From assembly GCF_019091455.1 (NCBI RefSeq), contig NZ_JAGXJN010000002.1, positions 434,001 through 498,000 of the forward strand: DNA of 64,000 bases, written 5' to 3'. The notes under the pieces were generated by a model that saw only the letters and a list, made by a program, of their open reading frames with translations, ran no database searches and was not told the origin of the DNA. Shown here piece by piece: positions 1 to 8,494 of the stretch. Source of the DNA: Chitinophaga sp. GbtcB8 (GTDB lineage Bacteria; Bacteroidota; Bacteroidia; Chitinophagales; Chitinophagaceae). Made by a program: the position numbers and the translations under genes. Positions within the stretch are counted from its first letter, which is position 1. Every line of letters starts with the position of its first letter.

Positions 1-215
1 TGTTTAAAGAAGATGAATGGAACAAAAAGGCTGTACGGATAGCCGGCGCTTTGACACATTTGCGTAAGCAGCAGGATACAACAAGCTGTTACTGGATAAC
101 AGATGCGATTGATATTATACCTACGGCGGATCTTATGACAGGCTGCAGCGGCGTGATCTACTTTTTAGCGCGGATCCTGCACCCGGAGAAGCTAACATAC
201 CCATTGCAGGCGTGA
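1..215 (+). CDS. LanC-like lanthionine synthetase C-terminal fragment (5' end outside window)
   Basis: The reading frame is open from the left edge and stops with TGA at 213-215, giving the last 70 codons of a gene that begins upstream. The end of the protein contains DLMTGCSGVIYFLARIL, which matches the last helical repeat of LanC/LanM cyclases (usual form: P-x-LMTG-x-AG-I-x-YxLLRL). LanC proteins add Cys thiols to dehydrated Ser/Thr in lanthipeptides, but many bacterial LanC-like proteins are not lanthipeptide enzymes. The zinc ligands (Cys, Cys-His) lie before the visible part and cannot be checked here. It is followed after 39 bases by a same-strand glycosyltransferase and, further on, by two small secreted Cys/Thr-rich peptides, so a modified-peptide role is possible but unproven. 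Confidence 0.6.
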   Translation, partial: FKEDEWNKKAVRIAGALTHLRKQQDTTSCYWITDAIDIIPTADLMTGCSGVIYFLARILHPEKLTYPLQA

Positions 216-254
216 TACCTGCTGTGTTTAAAACATACTAAAAATATTGAACAA

Positions 255-1139
255 ATGGACATAATTCCCAGTCAGATAGACCCACCAGCGCCTATGCCTG
301 CCAGCAATACGGTGGTTAGGACAGGAACCGAGGTGCCGCCGGCCGTTAACGGGCAACAAATACCGGTGGCCATTAAGAAGTTATCCATTATTATTCCTGC
401 CTATAATGAAGCCAGGACCATTCATCTTATCCTGGACAAAGTAAAGGATGTTTTTCTGATACGGAATATTGAGAAGGAAGTGATTTTGGTGAATGACTGC
501 TCCAAGGATGATACGGAGCAGGTGATACAGCAATATATGTTGAACAACCCGGCATTTCCTATCCGGTATCTAAAACATACTGTTAACCAGGGAAAAGGGG
601 CGGCCATACATACGGGAATAGCTCATGCTACTGGTGAATACATTGTGGTGCAGGATGCGGATTTGGAATATGACCCGGATGAATACAACACCCTGTTAAA
701 GCCTATTGTAAACGGCTTTGCTGATGTGGTGTATGGATCCCGGTTTATGGGTGGAAATGCACACCGGATACTTTTTTTCTGGCATACCATAGGCAACCGG
801 TTGCTGACCTTTTTATCCAACATGTTTTGTAATCTGAATTTGACTGATATGGAAACCTGTTATAAGGTTTTCAGAACAAGCCTTATACAACAAATATACT
901 TGCAAGAAAAACGGTTTGGATTTGAGCCGGAGGTAACGGTGAAAATTGCGCAAATACCTGATCTGCGGATATATGAGGTGGGAATCTCTTATTACGGCAG
1001 AACGTATAAGGAAGGTAAGAAGATAGGGTGGAAGGATGGGGTGCGGACGGTGTTTTGTATATTGAAGTATTCTCTGTTTAACCATCATGTACGATTGCCT
1101 GCTGCTGTTAAAGTACCGGCAAATACGGAACAGTTATAA
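255..1139 (+). CDS. GT2 family glycosyltransferase, polyprenyl-phosphate sugar synthase type
   Basis: A 294-aa GT-A fold enzyme. After about 40 variable residues comes SIIIPAYNEARTI, then VNDCSKDDT, and the metal/nucleotide-sugar site VQDADLEYDPDEY around residues 131-143. This is the DPM1/dolichyl-phosphate mannose synthase branch of GT2, which moves a sugar from a nucleotide donor to a polyprenyl phosphate on the cytoplasmic face. There are no C-terminal membrane helices, unlike the DPM1-GtrA fusions. The start at 255 is the first ATG in frame and precedes a proline-rich, poorly conserved leader; a later start is possible. The two genes downstream look like GT-C transferases, which use exactly this kind of lipid-linked donor, so the three probably act in one glycosylation pathway. 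Confidence 0.85.
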   Translation: MDIIPSQIDPPAPMPASNTVVRTGTEVPPAVNGQQIPVAIKKLSIIIPAYNEARTIHLILDKVKDVFLIRNIEKEVILVNDCSKDDTEQVIQQYMLNNPAFPIRYLKHTVNQGKGAAIHTGIAHATGEYIVVQDADLEYDPDEYNTLLKPIVNGFADVVYGSRFMGGNAHRILFFWHTIGNRLLTFLSNMFCNLNLTDMETCYKVFRTSLIQQIYLQEKRFGFEPEVTVKIAQIPDLRIYEVGISYYGRTYKEGKKIGWKDGVRTVFCILKYSLFNHHVRLPAAVKVPANTEQL

Positions 1140-1163
1140 TTACTCAACCTAGATATTAGGGCA

Positions 1164-2756
1164 ATGGATATCACAACGCACATACCAGCTAATACTCCAT
1201 CTGAAACCTTTGGGTACTTTATATGGGGCAACAGGCAGTACCGGATTATTTTATGGATAGCAGCAGCAGCCATGGTGATACAATTTGGTGTGTTCAAATA
1301 CATTTACCCATATGCCAGCTATATACACGGGGATTCATTCGTGTACCTGAATATTGCGCAGCAAAATTTGAATATTGATGCTTACCTGGTAGGGTACGGG
1401 CGCTTCCTGCGGATGTTCAGTGTATTCGGCAGCTCAGACCTGGTTTTAACTGCGTTTCAATATCTGCTGCTGCAAGGCAGCGCATTGTTTTTGCTATTTA
1501 CACTGTTTTATTTTAACCGGCCGAGTAGGCGGGTGCAACACCTGCTGCTGGCATTTATGGTGTTGAACCCTTTATTCCTGGGCCTGGCCAACCTTATATC
1601 CAGCGACGGCCTTTTTGTGGCCCTAAGTCTCAGTTGGTTTGCGCTGTTGCTATGGATCATGCACCGGCCCAATAATATAGTGATGGTATGCCACGCGTTG
1701 GTGGTATTTGCTGCGTTTACGGTGCGGTATAATGCGCTGATATACCCGGGTATAGCTCTGATAGCCTTTTTATTATCCCCTCAGTCATGGGGCCAGAAAA
1801 TGGCGGGTGCCGCAGTTGGTATTATCCTGTGCGGGCTGTTTGTATTGTACAACGGGCACCAGTACAAAAAGCTCACCGGTACCTGGCAGTATTCTCCATT
1901 CAGTGGTTGGCTAATGGCCAATAATGCCATGTATGCTTATCGGTATGTGGATAGCGCAGACCGAAAGCCGGTGCCGCAAAGATTCAAAGTATTGGACAAC
2001 ATGATACGAACGTATTTTGACAGCAGCCGGGATGTGAAAACGCATCCGGTAGAAGGGCTGATAGCCAGTACAGCTTATATGTGGACGCCAAGCCTGCCTT
2101 TGTATGTATACCGCGAGCGTTTGTTCAAAAAAGACAGCCGCACCAGCGAGGTGCGCAAATGGGCCAGTATGGGGCCGCTGTACGGAGATTATGGGCGATA
2201 CATCATCCGCAAATACCCTTTGCAATATGCACGATATTTTTTATGGCCGAATGTCAACAAGTACTATGCGCCGCCACTGGAGTTTTTGGAAACATATAAT
2301 TCCGGTAGGGACAGTGTGCAGCCTGTAGCCCAGCAATGGTTTGGGTATAAAAGCAATAAGGTGAAAGTTCGGAGTAAAACATTTCAGGCGCAGCTGCTGG
2401 GGTTTTACCCCATCTTTTCCGGGATCATTAACGTGGTAATGCTTTGCCTGCTGCTGTGCTTTGTGCTGCTAAAAGGCTTTCGGGAGCACACCCTATTCCG
2501 AAAAGGGGTGTTGATGGGCGGTGGCGTCTGGCTATTGAATGCGGGATTCACCATTTTTGCCTCTTCCGCAGCCTTAAGGTTTCAGGCCTTTCCCATACTG
2601 CTTACGAGCACTTTTACTCTTTTACTACTGGACTGGTTGTGGCAAAAAGGACTGGAAGAAAAACGTGTAACAGTGCAGCAAAGCAGACAAGAACCTATAT
2701 CGGCCAGTTACGCAGATGAAGCTATTGAGCCAGGTGAAATACATCATAGTTTTTAA
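1164..2756 (+). CDS. GT-C-like polytopic membrane glycosyltransferase (paralog 1)
   Basis: A 530-aa membrane protein with roughly ten hydrophobic segments; the first is near residues 28-50, and the C-terminal pair is near 415-440 and 455-485. After the first helix comes a loop with HGDSFVYLNIA. An acidic residue at this place is the usual catalytic or metal site of GT-C transferases (PMT/ArnT/GT39-like). A long soluble stretch around residues 240-410 carries SPFSGWLMANNAMY and WPNVNKYYAPP, both repeated almost exactly in the next gene. The two genes are therefore a tandem duplication, 10 bases apart. Known GT-C enzymes transfer a sugar from a polyprenyl-phosphate donor on the outer membrane face. 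The acceptor here is unknown, and the specific family is inferred from topology and the acidic motif only. Confidence 0.6.
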   Translation: MDITTHIPANTPSETFGYFIWGNRQYRIILWIAAAAMVIQFGVFKYIYPYASYIHGDSFVYLNIAQQNLNIDAYLVGYGRFLRMFSVFGSSDLVLTAFQYLLLQGSALFLLFTLFYFNRPSRRVQHLLLAFMVLNPLFLGLANLISSDGLFVALSLSWFALLLWIMHRPNNIVMVCHALVVFAAFTVRYNALIYPGIALIAFLLSPQSWGQKMAGAAVGIILCGLFVLYNGHQYKKLTGTWQYSPFSGWLMANNAMYAYRYVDSADRKPVPQRFKVLDNMIRTYFDSSRDVKTHPVEGLIASTAYMWTPSLPLYVYRERLFKKDSRTSEVRKWASMGPLYGDYGRYIIRKYPLQYARYFLWPNVNKYYAPPLEFLETYNSGRDSVQPVAQQWFGYKSNKVKVRSKTFQAQLLGFYPIFSGIINVVMLCLLLCFVLLKGFREHTLFRKGVLMGGGVWLLNAGFTIFASSAALRFQAFPILLTSTFTLLLLDWLWQKGLEEKRVTVQQSRQEPISASYADEAIEPGEIHHSF

Positions 2757-2766
2757 GTTATAATTT

Positions 2767-4308
2767 ATGCAGTTGATGCCTACTATACCTGATACGCCAT
2801 TTAACAAAAGGATATGGCAGGACCCGGAAAGCCGGTTACTGTTATGGATAGCAACTGCGGCTATTATTATACAGTTTATTTGCTTTAAGATACTGTACCC
2901 TTACCCAAACTTTATGCCACCCGATTCGCATTCCTATATAGCTGCTGCAGAGAGCAATCAATTTGTGAATATTTGGGCCATTGGGTACTCCAAATTCCTG
3001 CGCCTATTCAGCAGCTTTACCAGCTCTGACCTGGCACTGACGGCTTTCCAGTACTTTTTTCTGCAAGGCAGCATACTGTATCTGCTGTACACGGTGCGGT
3101 ACCTGCTGGGCCCAAGTAAAACCGCCTTCCGCATTATGTTTGGTTGCTGCGTATTAAACCCGTTGATGCTACATATTAGCAACTTTGTATCTAGCGATGC
3201 GTTATTTACAGCTTTTAGTCTGCTATGGTTTACACAGGTGTTGTGGATATTGTATGCGCCAAGACCTCGGCTATTGGTTTTACATGCTGTTGTGTTGCTA
3301 TGCGCATTTACCCTGAGGTACACGGCCCTGTTTTACCCGCTGATCAGCATTTTGATCATTATGTTTAAGCGGTTGAAGGCCTGGATGAAAATAGCGGGTA
3401 TTGGCTGTATTATATTATTGCTAGGCGTTTTCATAGGCCGCACCAGTTACAGTTATTATCAGGAAACCAATACCTGGCAATACTCACCATTTGGAGGATG
3501 GCTACTGGCTGCTGATGCTTTGTATGGTTATGCGTATGCCAACCCTGACCCGCCAGAAAGCGTACCAGCCAAATTGCGCCCCCTACACGTGATGGTGAAC
3601 CGGCATATGGACTCCATGCGAAGGCTACCCCAAAGACCTGATGCCAATATAGGGGTGTATTATTTCTGGGACTTTAAATCACCATTGCTGGAATATATGT
3701 ATTATACCTGGCGGAAGGACAGCGTTGCCCCTTATTTGCAACGCTGGGGCAGTATGGGGTCGTTATATGGCGCTTACGGACGGTACCTGGTAGTACGGCA
3801 TCCGGTGTTGTTTGCGCGGCGTTACCTGTGGCCTAACCTGATCCGCTATTATGCACCGCCGCCACAGTTTATGGAGGTTTATAATATGCAAAGGGATAGC
3901 GTACCGATGGCTACGGCGCGGTGGTTTGGCTGGAGAAGTAATAAAATAACTACGTACTTTAAAGATAGGCACATCCTAATCAGCCAGTATTTTACCGCCT
4001 TGTTTGCTTTTATTAACCTTTTTTTTGTTATGGGCTTTGTTGCATTTACCTGCCTGGGCGGCCTGCGGCGCCGCAGACAGGTGCAGCAGAAAATACTATG
4101 GTGGATGCTGATTGTGTGGCTGAGTAATATGTGCTTTAGTGTGATAGCGGCACCTATTGAACTGCGATATCAAATATTTCCGATGGTGATTACACTGGTG
4201 TTTGGGATACAGCTTACCACATTTATACTGCAGGAACAGCCAACAGCCTTAAAACGGCCATTGCAAGCATGCGTGCCAAAGCAGTTTAGCATTACGGAAA
4301 AAAAATAA
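2767..4308 (+). CDS. GT-C-like polytopic membrane glycosyltransferase (paralog 2)
   Basis: A 513-aa polytopic protein, clearly a paralog of the gene just upstream. Shared landmarks in the same order are MPPDSHSYIAA after helix 1 (matching HGDSFVYLNIA), the GYSKFLRLFSSF segment, SPFGGWLLAADALYGYAY, WGSMGSLYGAYGRYL and WPNLIRYYAPPPQFMEVYN. Differences are concentrated in the helices and the tail. The acidic residue in the first loop is kept as PDS, consistent with an active transferase. The gap to the upstream stop is 10 bases, so the pair is almost surely co-transcribed with the GT2 gene. Two copies suggest two acceptors, two donor sugars or sequential steps. I cannot tell which from sequence, and no acceptor motif is visible. 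Confidence 0.6.
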   Translation: MQLMPTIPDTPFNKRIWQDPESRLLLWIATAAIIIQFICFKILYPYPNFMPPDSHSYIAAAESNQFVNIWAIGYSKFLRLFSSFTSSDLALTAFQYFFLQGSILYLLYTVRYLLGPSKTAFRIMFGCCVLNPLMLHISNFVSSDALFTAFSLLWFTQVLWILYAPRPRLLVLHAVVLLCAFTLRYTALFYPLISILIIMFKRLKAWMKIAGIGCIILLLGVFIGRTSYSYYQETNTWQYSPFGGWLLAADALYGYAYANPDPPESVPAKLRPLHVMVNRHMDSMRRLPQRPDANIGVYYFWDFKSPLLEYMYYTWRKDSVAPYLQRWGSMGSLYGAYGRYLVVRHPVLFARRYLWPNLIRYYAPPPQFMEVYNMQRDSVPMATARWFGWRSNKITTYFKDRHILISQYFTALFAFINLFFVMGFVAFTCLGGLRRRRQVQQKILWWMLIVWLSNMCFSVIAAPIELRYQIFPMVITLVFGIQLTTFILQEQPTALKRPLQACVPKQFSITEKK

Positions 4309-4331
4309 AACAATGCATAAACTATCTATTT

Positions 4332-4832
4332 ATGAAAATACTTGAAAATTTACTGCTTGCTATGGTGTTGATCGCTACTTATAGCTGTACCAACAAGGAG
4401 GCCATAAAAACCGGTATGGAGGGTAAAGAGCTGCCGGCCTTTGAGTTGTTGCTTGCCGATAGTGTGACCCATTTCAACACGGCAAACAGCCCTGTAAGCA
4501 AACCGGTAGTATTATTTTACTTTAGCCCCTATTGCCCTTATTGCCGGGCACAGATGGGTGATATTGCCCAAAAGATGGATAAACTCAAGAACATACAATT
4601 TTATATGTTTACTTCTTTTCCATTCAGCGACATGAAGCATTTTTATGAGGAGTATAAAGTACGACAATATCCTAATATTCAAATGGGGCTTGACCTGAAA
4701 AATTTTTTCCCCAACTATTTTGAAACACAGGTAGTGCCCTACACGGCTATTTATGGAAAGGACCGGAAGTTGCGCAAAGTATTTATAGGGCAGGTTTACA
4801 GTAGTCAAATAAAAGCAGTTGCAGAAAACTGA
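4332..4832 (+). CDS. Thioredoxin-fold lipoprotein with CPYC motif
   Basis: A 166-aa protein with a lipoprotein signal peptide: a hydrophobic run at about residues 6-17, then a lipobox ending TYSC with Cys19, so it is probably anchored to a membrane by its N-terminus. The body is thioredoxin-like: VVLFYFSPYCPYCRAQM places a CPYC redox pair near residues 63-66, and VPYTAIYGKD carries the expected cis-proline. CPYC is typical of oxidizing or isomerizing members (DsbA/glutaredoxin-like), while reducing TlpA proteins more often have CxPC. It starts 23 bases after the second GT-C gene and sits just before two small exported proteins with four and six cysteines. A role in forming or editing their disulfides is a reasonable inference. 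Confidence 0.75.
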   Translation: MKILENLLLAMVLIATYSCTNKEAIKTGMEGKELPAFELLLADSVTHFNTANSPVSKPVVLFYFSPYCPYCRAQMGDIAQKMDKLKNIQFYMFTSFPFSDMKHFYEEYKVRQYPNIQMGLDLKNFFPNYFETQVVPYTAIYGKDRKLRKVFIGQVYSSQIKAVAEN

Positions 4833-4965
4833 GCAAAAACTTTACTAAGCTATTGACCAATTGGTATACGTCCACGTGGGAAAGGCGAAGCCGAAAACCT
4901 TTATAAAAGAGTAGGCACGATCATAAATTAAAGTTTAGCTTTTTGATTTAAAAAGCACCTGAATT

Positions 4966-5244
4966 ATGAAAAGAGTAAAAATTATCTTATCTGCCATTAC
5001 GGTATTGGCAGCCGTAGGTGGCGCCCTGGCTTTTAAAGCTAAGACTTTTGGTGTAGATTATTGCTATAAGACAATTGCAGGAGGAACAGGTAGATGTACT
5101 GCCTCAATTCAAACTAGTTTTGATATTTCAAATGCAAATACTCCTGCCCTAACATATTTTTATACAACTACTACAAATTTGGCAGCGTGTACCACTGCAG
5201 GTGCACCACAGTGTGCTAAGGTTGGCGAAGTTGTTCTCGAGTAA
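4966..5244 (+). CDS. Small secreted Cys/Thr-rich peptide A (DUF6520-like)
   Basis: A 92-aa product with a Sec-type signal peptide (MKRVKIILSAITVLAAVGGALA, then FKAKTFG). The predicted mature part, about 70 aa, has four cysteines in the contexts DYCYK, GRCTA, AACTT and PQCAK, and a threonine run in TYFYTTTTN. The layout resembles the DUF6520 family of small exported Bacteroidota proteins, whose function is not known. It is 44% or more identical by eye to the peptide gene at 5370, sharing the signal, GGxGRCTA, ANTPAxTYFYTTTTN and ACTTAGAPQC. A strong hairpin terminator follows immediately. The upstream gap of 133 bases may hold its own promoter. It could be a toxin, signal or structural peptide; nothing in the sequence decides. 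Confidence 0.7.
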   Translation: MKRVKIILSAITVLAAVGGALAFKAKTFGVDYCYKTIAGGTGRCTASIQTSFDISNANTPALTYFYTTTTNLAACTTAGAPQCAKVGEVVLE

Positions 5245-5265
5245 TAAAAGTTAGGTTATAATTTT

Positions 5266-5315
5266 AAAAGAGACCGTCTCCTATGTTTGCAAAAACATGG
5301 AGGCGGTCTCTTAAC
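5266..5315 (+). terminator. Hairpin terminator between the two peptide genes
   Basis: The sequence AAGAGACCGTCTCCTATGTTT pairs with AAACATGGAGGCGGTCTCTT around a short GCAAA loop, giving about 19 paired bases with one weak position. It begins about 20 bases after the stop of peptide A. It lacks a long T tract, so it may act as a processing or stability element as well as a terminator. It implies that peptide B is expressed separately or at a lower level. Confidence 0.65.
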
Positions 5316-5369
5316 GTGTGAGGCTAAATACTATGCATTTTTTAAAGGAATAATTTAAAGCAAGTAATT

Positions 5370-5651
5370 ATGCAGAAGGTAAAAATTATGTTGTCTGCTA
5401 TTACAGTACTGGCAGTAGTAGGTGGTGCCTTGGCTTTTAAGGCCAAGACTTTTGGCGCGGTATATTGCTATAGGACAACACAAGGTGGGGCGGGGAGATG
5501 CACTGCTGGTATCACAACCAGTTTTTGCGTTCCAATGGCAAATACTCCGGCCCGAACATATTTTTATACCACTACTACAAACGCGACTGCTTGTACCACT
5601 GCAGGCGCCCCTCAATGCGGTAAGTTAGGTGAAATATGTGTAGAGCCATAA
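5370..5651 (+). CDS. Small secreted Cys/Thr-rich peptide B (DUF6520-like paralog)
   Basis: A 93-aa paralog of peptide A with the same signal peptide type (MQKVKIMLSAITVLAVVGGALA) and the same FKAKTFG junction. The mature part keeps the four cysteines of peptide A (YCY, GRC, ACT, PQC) and adds two, in SFCVP and GEICVEP, for six in all. The extra pair lies where peptide A has SFDIS and GEVVLE, as if one more disulfide, or one more modified Cys, had been gained or lost as a unit. The Thr run TYFYTTTTN is conserved. The gene ends 5 bases from the convergent S9 peptidase gene. Function is unknown. Confidence 0.7.
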   Translation: MQKVKIMLSAITVLAVVGGALAFKAKTFGAVYCYRTTQGGAGRCTAGITTSFCVPMANTPARTYFYTTTTNATACTTAGAPQCGKLGEICVEP

Positions 5652-5656
5652 ATATT

Positions 5657-8404
5657 CTACGGGACTTTACCGCTTGTGTCAAGCTCGTAACCGGTTTTGA
5701 TGCCCTTTAATCTAGCCGGAATGCCTTCGGTCATCCATATTGGAGGTGGAGCACCTTTTAAATAATGATCAAAAAACTGTGTAACTCGGATGGTGAAGTC
5801 AATTGCATCTTTGCCTGATACGCCATGGCTGTTATTGTTATATTGCATCATCCATACTGGTTTTTGCAGACGACGGAGTGCAACGAACAATTCCACTGCC
5901 TGTTCCCAAGGCACCGCGCCATCACCTTTGTTGTGAAAGATCAGTAGAGGTGTTGTAACCTTGTCGGCATTCAAAATTGGAGAGTTCTCCAGATAATCGT
6001 TCCGTTTTTCCCAGAGGCTACCTCCATGTAAATATTCAGACCCTGCAAGTCGGCTTCTCCCATCTCCTCCAAGCTGTAGTGCAGAACTTATAATATCGCT
6101 AACGCCAGCACCTTCCAAAGCTGCTGCAAAAATGTCTGTATGTGTTACCAGATAATTGGTAGAATATCCTGCCGCACTGTGTCCATTTAAGCCCATGTGT
6201 TTGGCATCAACATAGGGCAGGCGGGACAGCATTTGAGCTGCTGAAACCAATGTGTTGTATGCGCTTTGTCCAAATTTGCCTACAGTAAAGTGAATGTCCG
6301 GCGTAAATACCAAGTAGCCTCGGCTTACAAACCAGGGAATATTTATGTTTGTTGTCATAAAAGCAGGTTCAGGATACTCGTACATACGGCCGGAGAATTG
6401 CTGGTAATAATTGAACAATACCGGGTATTGTTTCTTAGGATCAAAGTTTTCCGGTTTGTACAATATTCCCTGACTCATAATGCCATCCAGCTGCTTCCAG
6501 GTCAGCAACTCTGTTGTTAGCCAGTTGTACTCCTGCTGGGGATATAAATTGGTTAACGCTTTATAATTTTTGAAGTCGGTTGTTAGAAAATAGTTAGGAG
6601 CTTCGGATGATGTCTGTCGTTGTACCACCCAGGTATCGGTATCTACTGCTTTGAAGGGGGACATGCCATGTGAAAAGGTATGATCTGTTGCGGTAGCCTG
6701 GTAGCCCGGTTCATAACATAATGTCCATGGACCCATAGTGAGCAGCTCAGGATCGCCCCTCCTATTAACCTGTTTGCGATAGAAGCCGTTATATTTAGTA
6801 TTAACATTGAAGCCTGTTAGCAGCAGGGAAGCATCTTTTTTGTGTAGTACGGATTTGTGAAACCGATCCTGTTCATTCGCCAACCTAAGTCGAGTATGGT
6901 TGGTACGGCCATATCCATTTGTAATATTCTTTGGTTGGTTATTGCCGGTGGGATCCAGCAGCCATATATCATAGTTATCATATACCAGTAATCCAGCACC
7001 ACCTTGTAACCAACCTGCTATGCCGGAAGGAGCAATATTGCTAGTTCCCGTATAGAATTCATTGTTGAATGCTAGTGTCTTCCGGGGTATAATACTGGAT
7101 ATATTTATTGTTTTTCCAGTGCTTAGATCATAGCTGTAATAATCGGCATTATCTTTTGTGCCATCATAATATACCAGATATTTTCCGTCAGGTGAAAAGG
7201 TGAAGAGGGAGAAACCTGCTGTTTTAATAGGAGTTATAGTACCATCCTTTAAAGATAAAAGGTAGTTTGTGTTAGGCATAGCAGGATTTGCCGGATTAAT
7301 TCCTAGCCAGAAGCGGTCTCCCTGTACCCTGTGTAATACCACAACAAAGTCTCCTTTCGGTGGTGTAGCCACTACGAATTCATTCTCCTTTTCCAACTGG
7401 ATGATCTTATTACTGTTTGTACTGATGACTGCTCTATAAGACGGTGTTTGTGGATTCAGTAACTGGAGGGAATGCAGTATTGTATCCCTATAGCTCCATA
7501 TATCCAAGTTTTCCGGACCTACAATTTCCCGCGATTTTATTTCCGGTATTTTCAGGTTAAAAAAAATATAATGCCCGTCTTCACTAAAGCTAAGTGTTTG
7601 ATCATCGACCAGCAAACCGAGTTGTATATCTGCCGTCTGATGATTTGCTTTTAAAACCGCCTTCTCCATGCCCTTTTTATAATACCAAATCGAATTAGCT
7701 GTTTGGCCCGCCTTGAGGTTAGCTGTCGTAAAGGCTCCCTGGCTTCCACTTTCATCTATACAATAGTTAGTGATCTTTAGGTCCTGATCCGGGAAGTCGG
7801 CTGAAGTCCAGATGTCTGTAATATTACCGGAAGGTAAGGATACATATTGTAGTTTTATAAAATGTCTGTTCCCTTCCCACGCAGCTGTTTTTAACAACAA
7901 GGCTTGGCCATTATTGTCAAAAGTATAGTCTATAACAGCAGGGAAACGCCATTTTTTTGCGGTTACTAAATTTTGTAATATCAATAGATCTTCACCATTT
8001 TTAAATTTGTATGCTAACCATTGACCTTGTTGGTAACGTGGCTGTTGTATCGCGCTAACATTGGGAATACATTGTAATTTACCGGTGCTGGTCTGGAAAA
8101 AATAAAGCGTGTCACTACAAGTAAAGATTAACTGCTTGTTATTTGCTGCAAAAACGAGTGGATGTGCGCCTGGCCATCTTTTATTCCAAGAATCGGTTGT
8201 TGAACGCAGTACTAATGTTGTACTATTAACAGGTTGATTTTCGATATTATATGCAAAATATTTGCCGTTATTACTGATAAATACCTGACTTGATAAGTAT
8301 GGCCAACTATAAATGGAATTGCTATCAATGGGAGATTTCCCCTTTTGGGCGGTCGAGTTTGTTGTAATGGTTATAGAGAGGAGCAGTAATGATAGATGTT
8401 TCAT
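5657..8404 (-). CDS. S9 family (prolyl oligopeptidase-like) secreted peptidase
   Basis: A 915-aa protein with an N-terminal signal peptide (MKHLSLLLLSITITTNSTAQ). The first two thirds has repeated beta-propeller-like strands such as YFAYNIENQ, KYLVYYDG and GYGRTNHTRLRL. The last 250 residues are an alpha/beta hydrolase: the nucleophile elbow GHSAAGYS near residue 740, Asp in HNKGDGAVPWEQ near 825 and His in NNNSHGVSGKD near 857 complete the Ser-Asp-His triad of family S9. Such enzymes cut short peptides, often after proline or as di/tripeptidyl peptidases. It is the last gene of a SusC-SusD-thioredoxin-peptidase operon (91-base gap to the previous gene), so it probably degrades or matures a peptide taken up by the SusCD pair. 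At 915 aa it is longer than classical DPP4-like members. Confidence 0.85.
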   Translation of the reverse strand: MKHLSLLLLSITITTNSTAQKGKSPIDSNSIYSWPYLSSQVFISNNGKYFAYNIENQPVNSTTLVLRSTTDSWNKRWPGAHPLVFAANNKQLIFTCSDTLYFFQTSTGKLQCIPNVSAIQQPRYQQGQWLAYKFKNGEDLLILQNLVTAKKWRFPAVIDYTFDNNGQALLLKTAAWEGNRHFIKLQYVSLPSGNITDIWTSADFPDQDLKITNYCIDESGSQGAFTTANLKAGQTANSIWYYKKGMEKAVLKANHQTADIQLGLLVDDQTLSFSEDGHYIFFNLKIPEIKSREIVGPENLDIWSYRDTILHSLQLLNPQTPSYRAVISTNSNKIIQLEKENEFVVATPPKGDFVVVLHRVQGDRFWLGINPANPAMPNTNYLLSLKDGTITPIKTAGFSLFTFSPDGKYLVYYDGTKDNADYYSYDLSTGKTINISSIIPRKTLAFNNEFYTGTSNIAPSGIAGWLQGGAGLLVYDNYDIWLLDPTGNNQPKNITNGYGRTNHTRLRLANEQDRFHKSVLHKKDASLLLTGFNVNTKYNGFYRKQVNRRGDPELLTMGPWTLCYEPGYQATATDHTFSHGMSPFKAVDTDTWVVQRQTSSEAPNYFLTTDFKNYKALTNLYPQQEYNWLTTELLTWKQLDGIMSQGILYKPENFDPKKQYPVLFNYYQQFSGRMYEYPEPAFMTTNINIPWFVSRGYLVFTPDIHFTVGKFGQSAYNTLVSAAQMLSRLPYVDAKHMGLNGHSAAGYSTNYLVTHTDIFAAALEGAGVSDIISSALQLGGDGRSRLAGSEYLHGGSLWEKRNDYLENSPILNADKVTTPLLIFHNKGDGAVPWEQAVELFVALRRLQKPVWMMQYNNNSHGVSGKDAIDFTIRVTQFFDHYLKGAPPPIWMTEGIPARLKGIKTGYELDTSGKVP

Positions 8405-8494
8405 GGTTTTTTATAAAAGAGTTTAAATGCAGGGTTTTGAAAACTGAATGTAAGTGTTTGCCATTTAAATGATTTGGCATATTTAGCAATAGGC

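Noticed and set aside
5266-5315. Riboswitch or attenuator before peptide B
   Set aside because: It is a simple perfect hairpin with no conserved riboswitch core; best explained as a terminator or stability stem.
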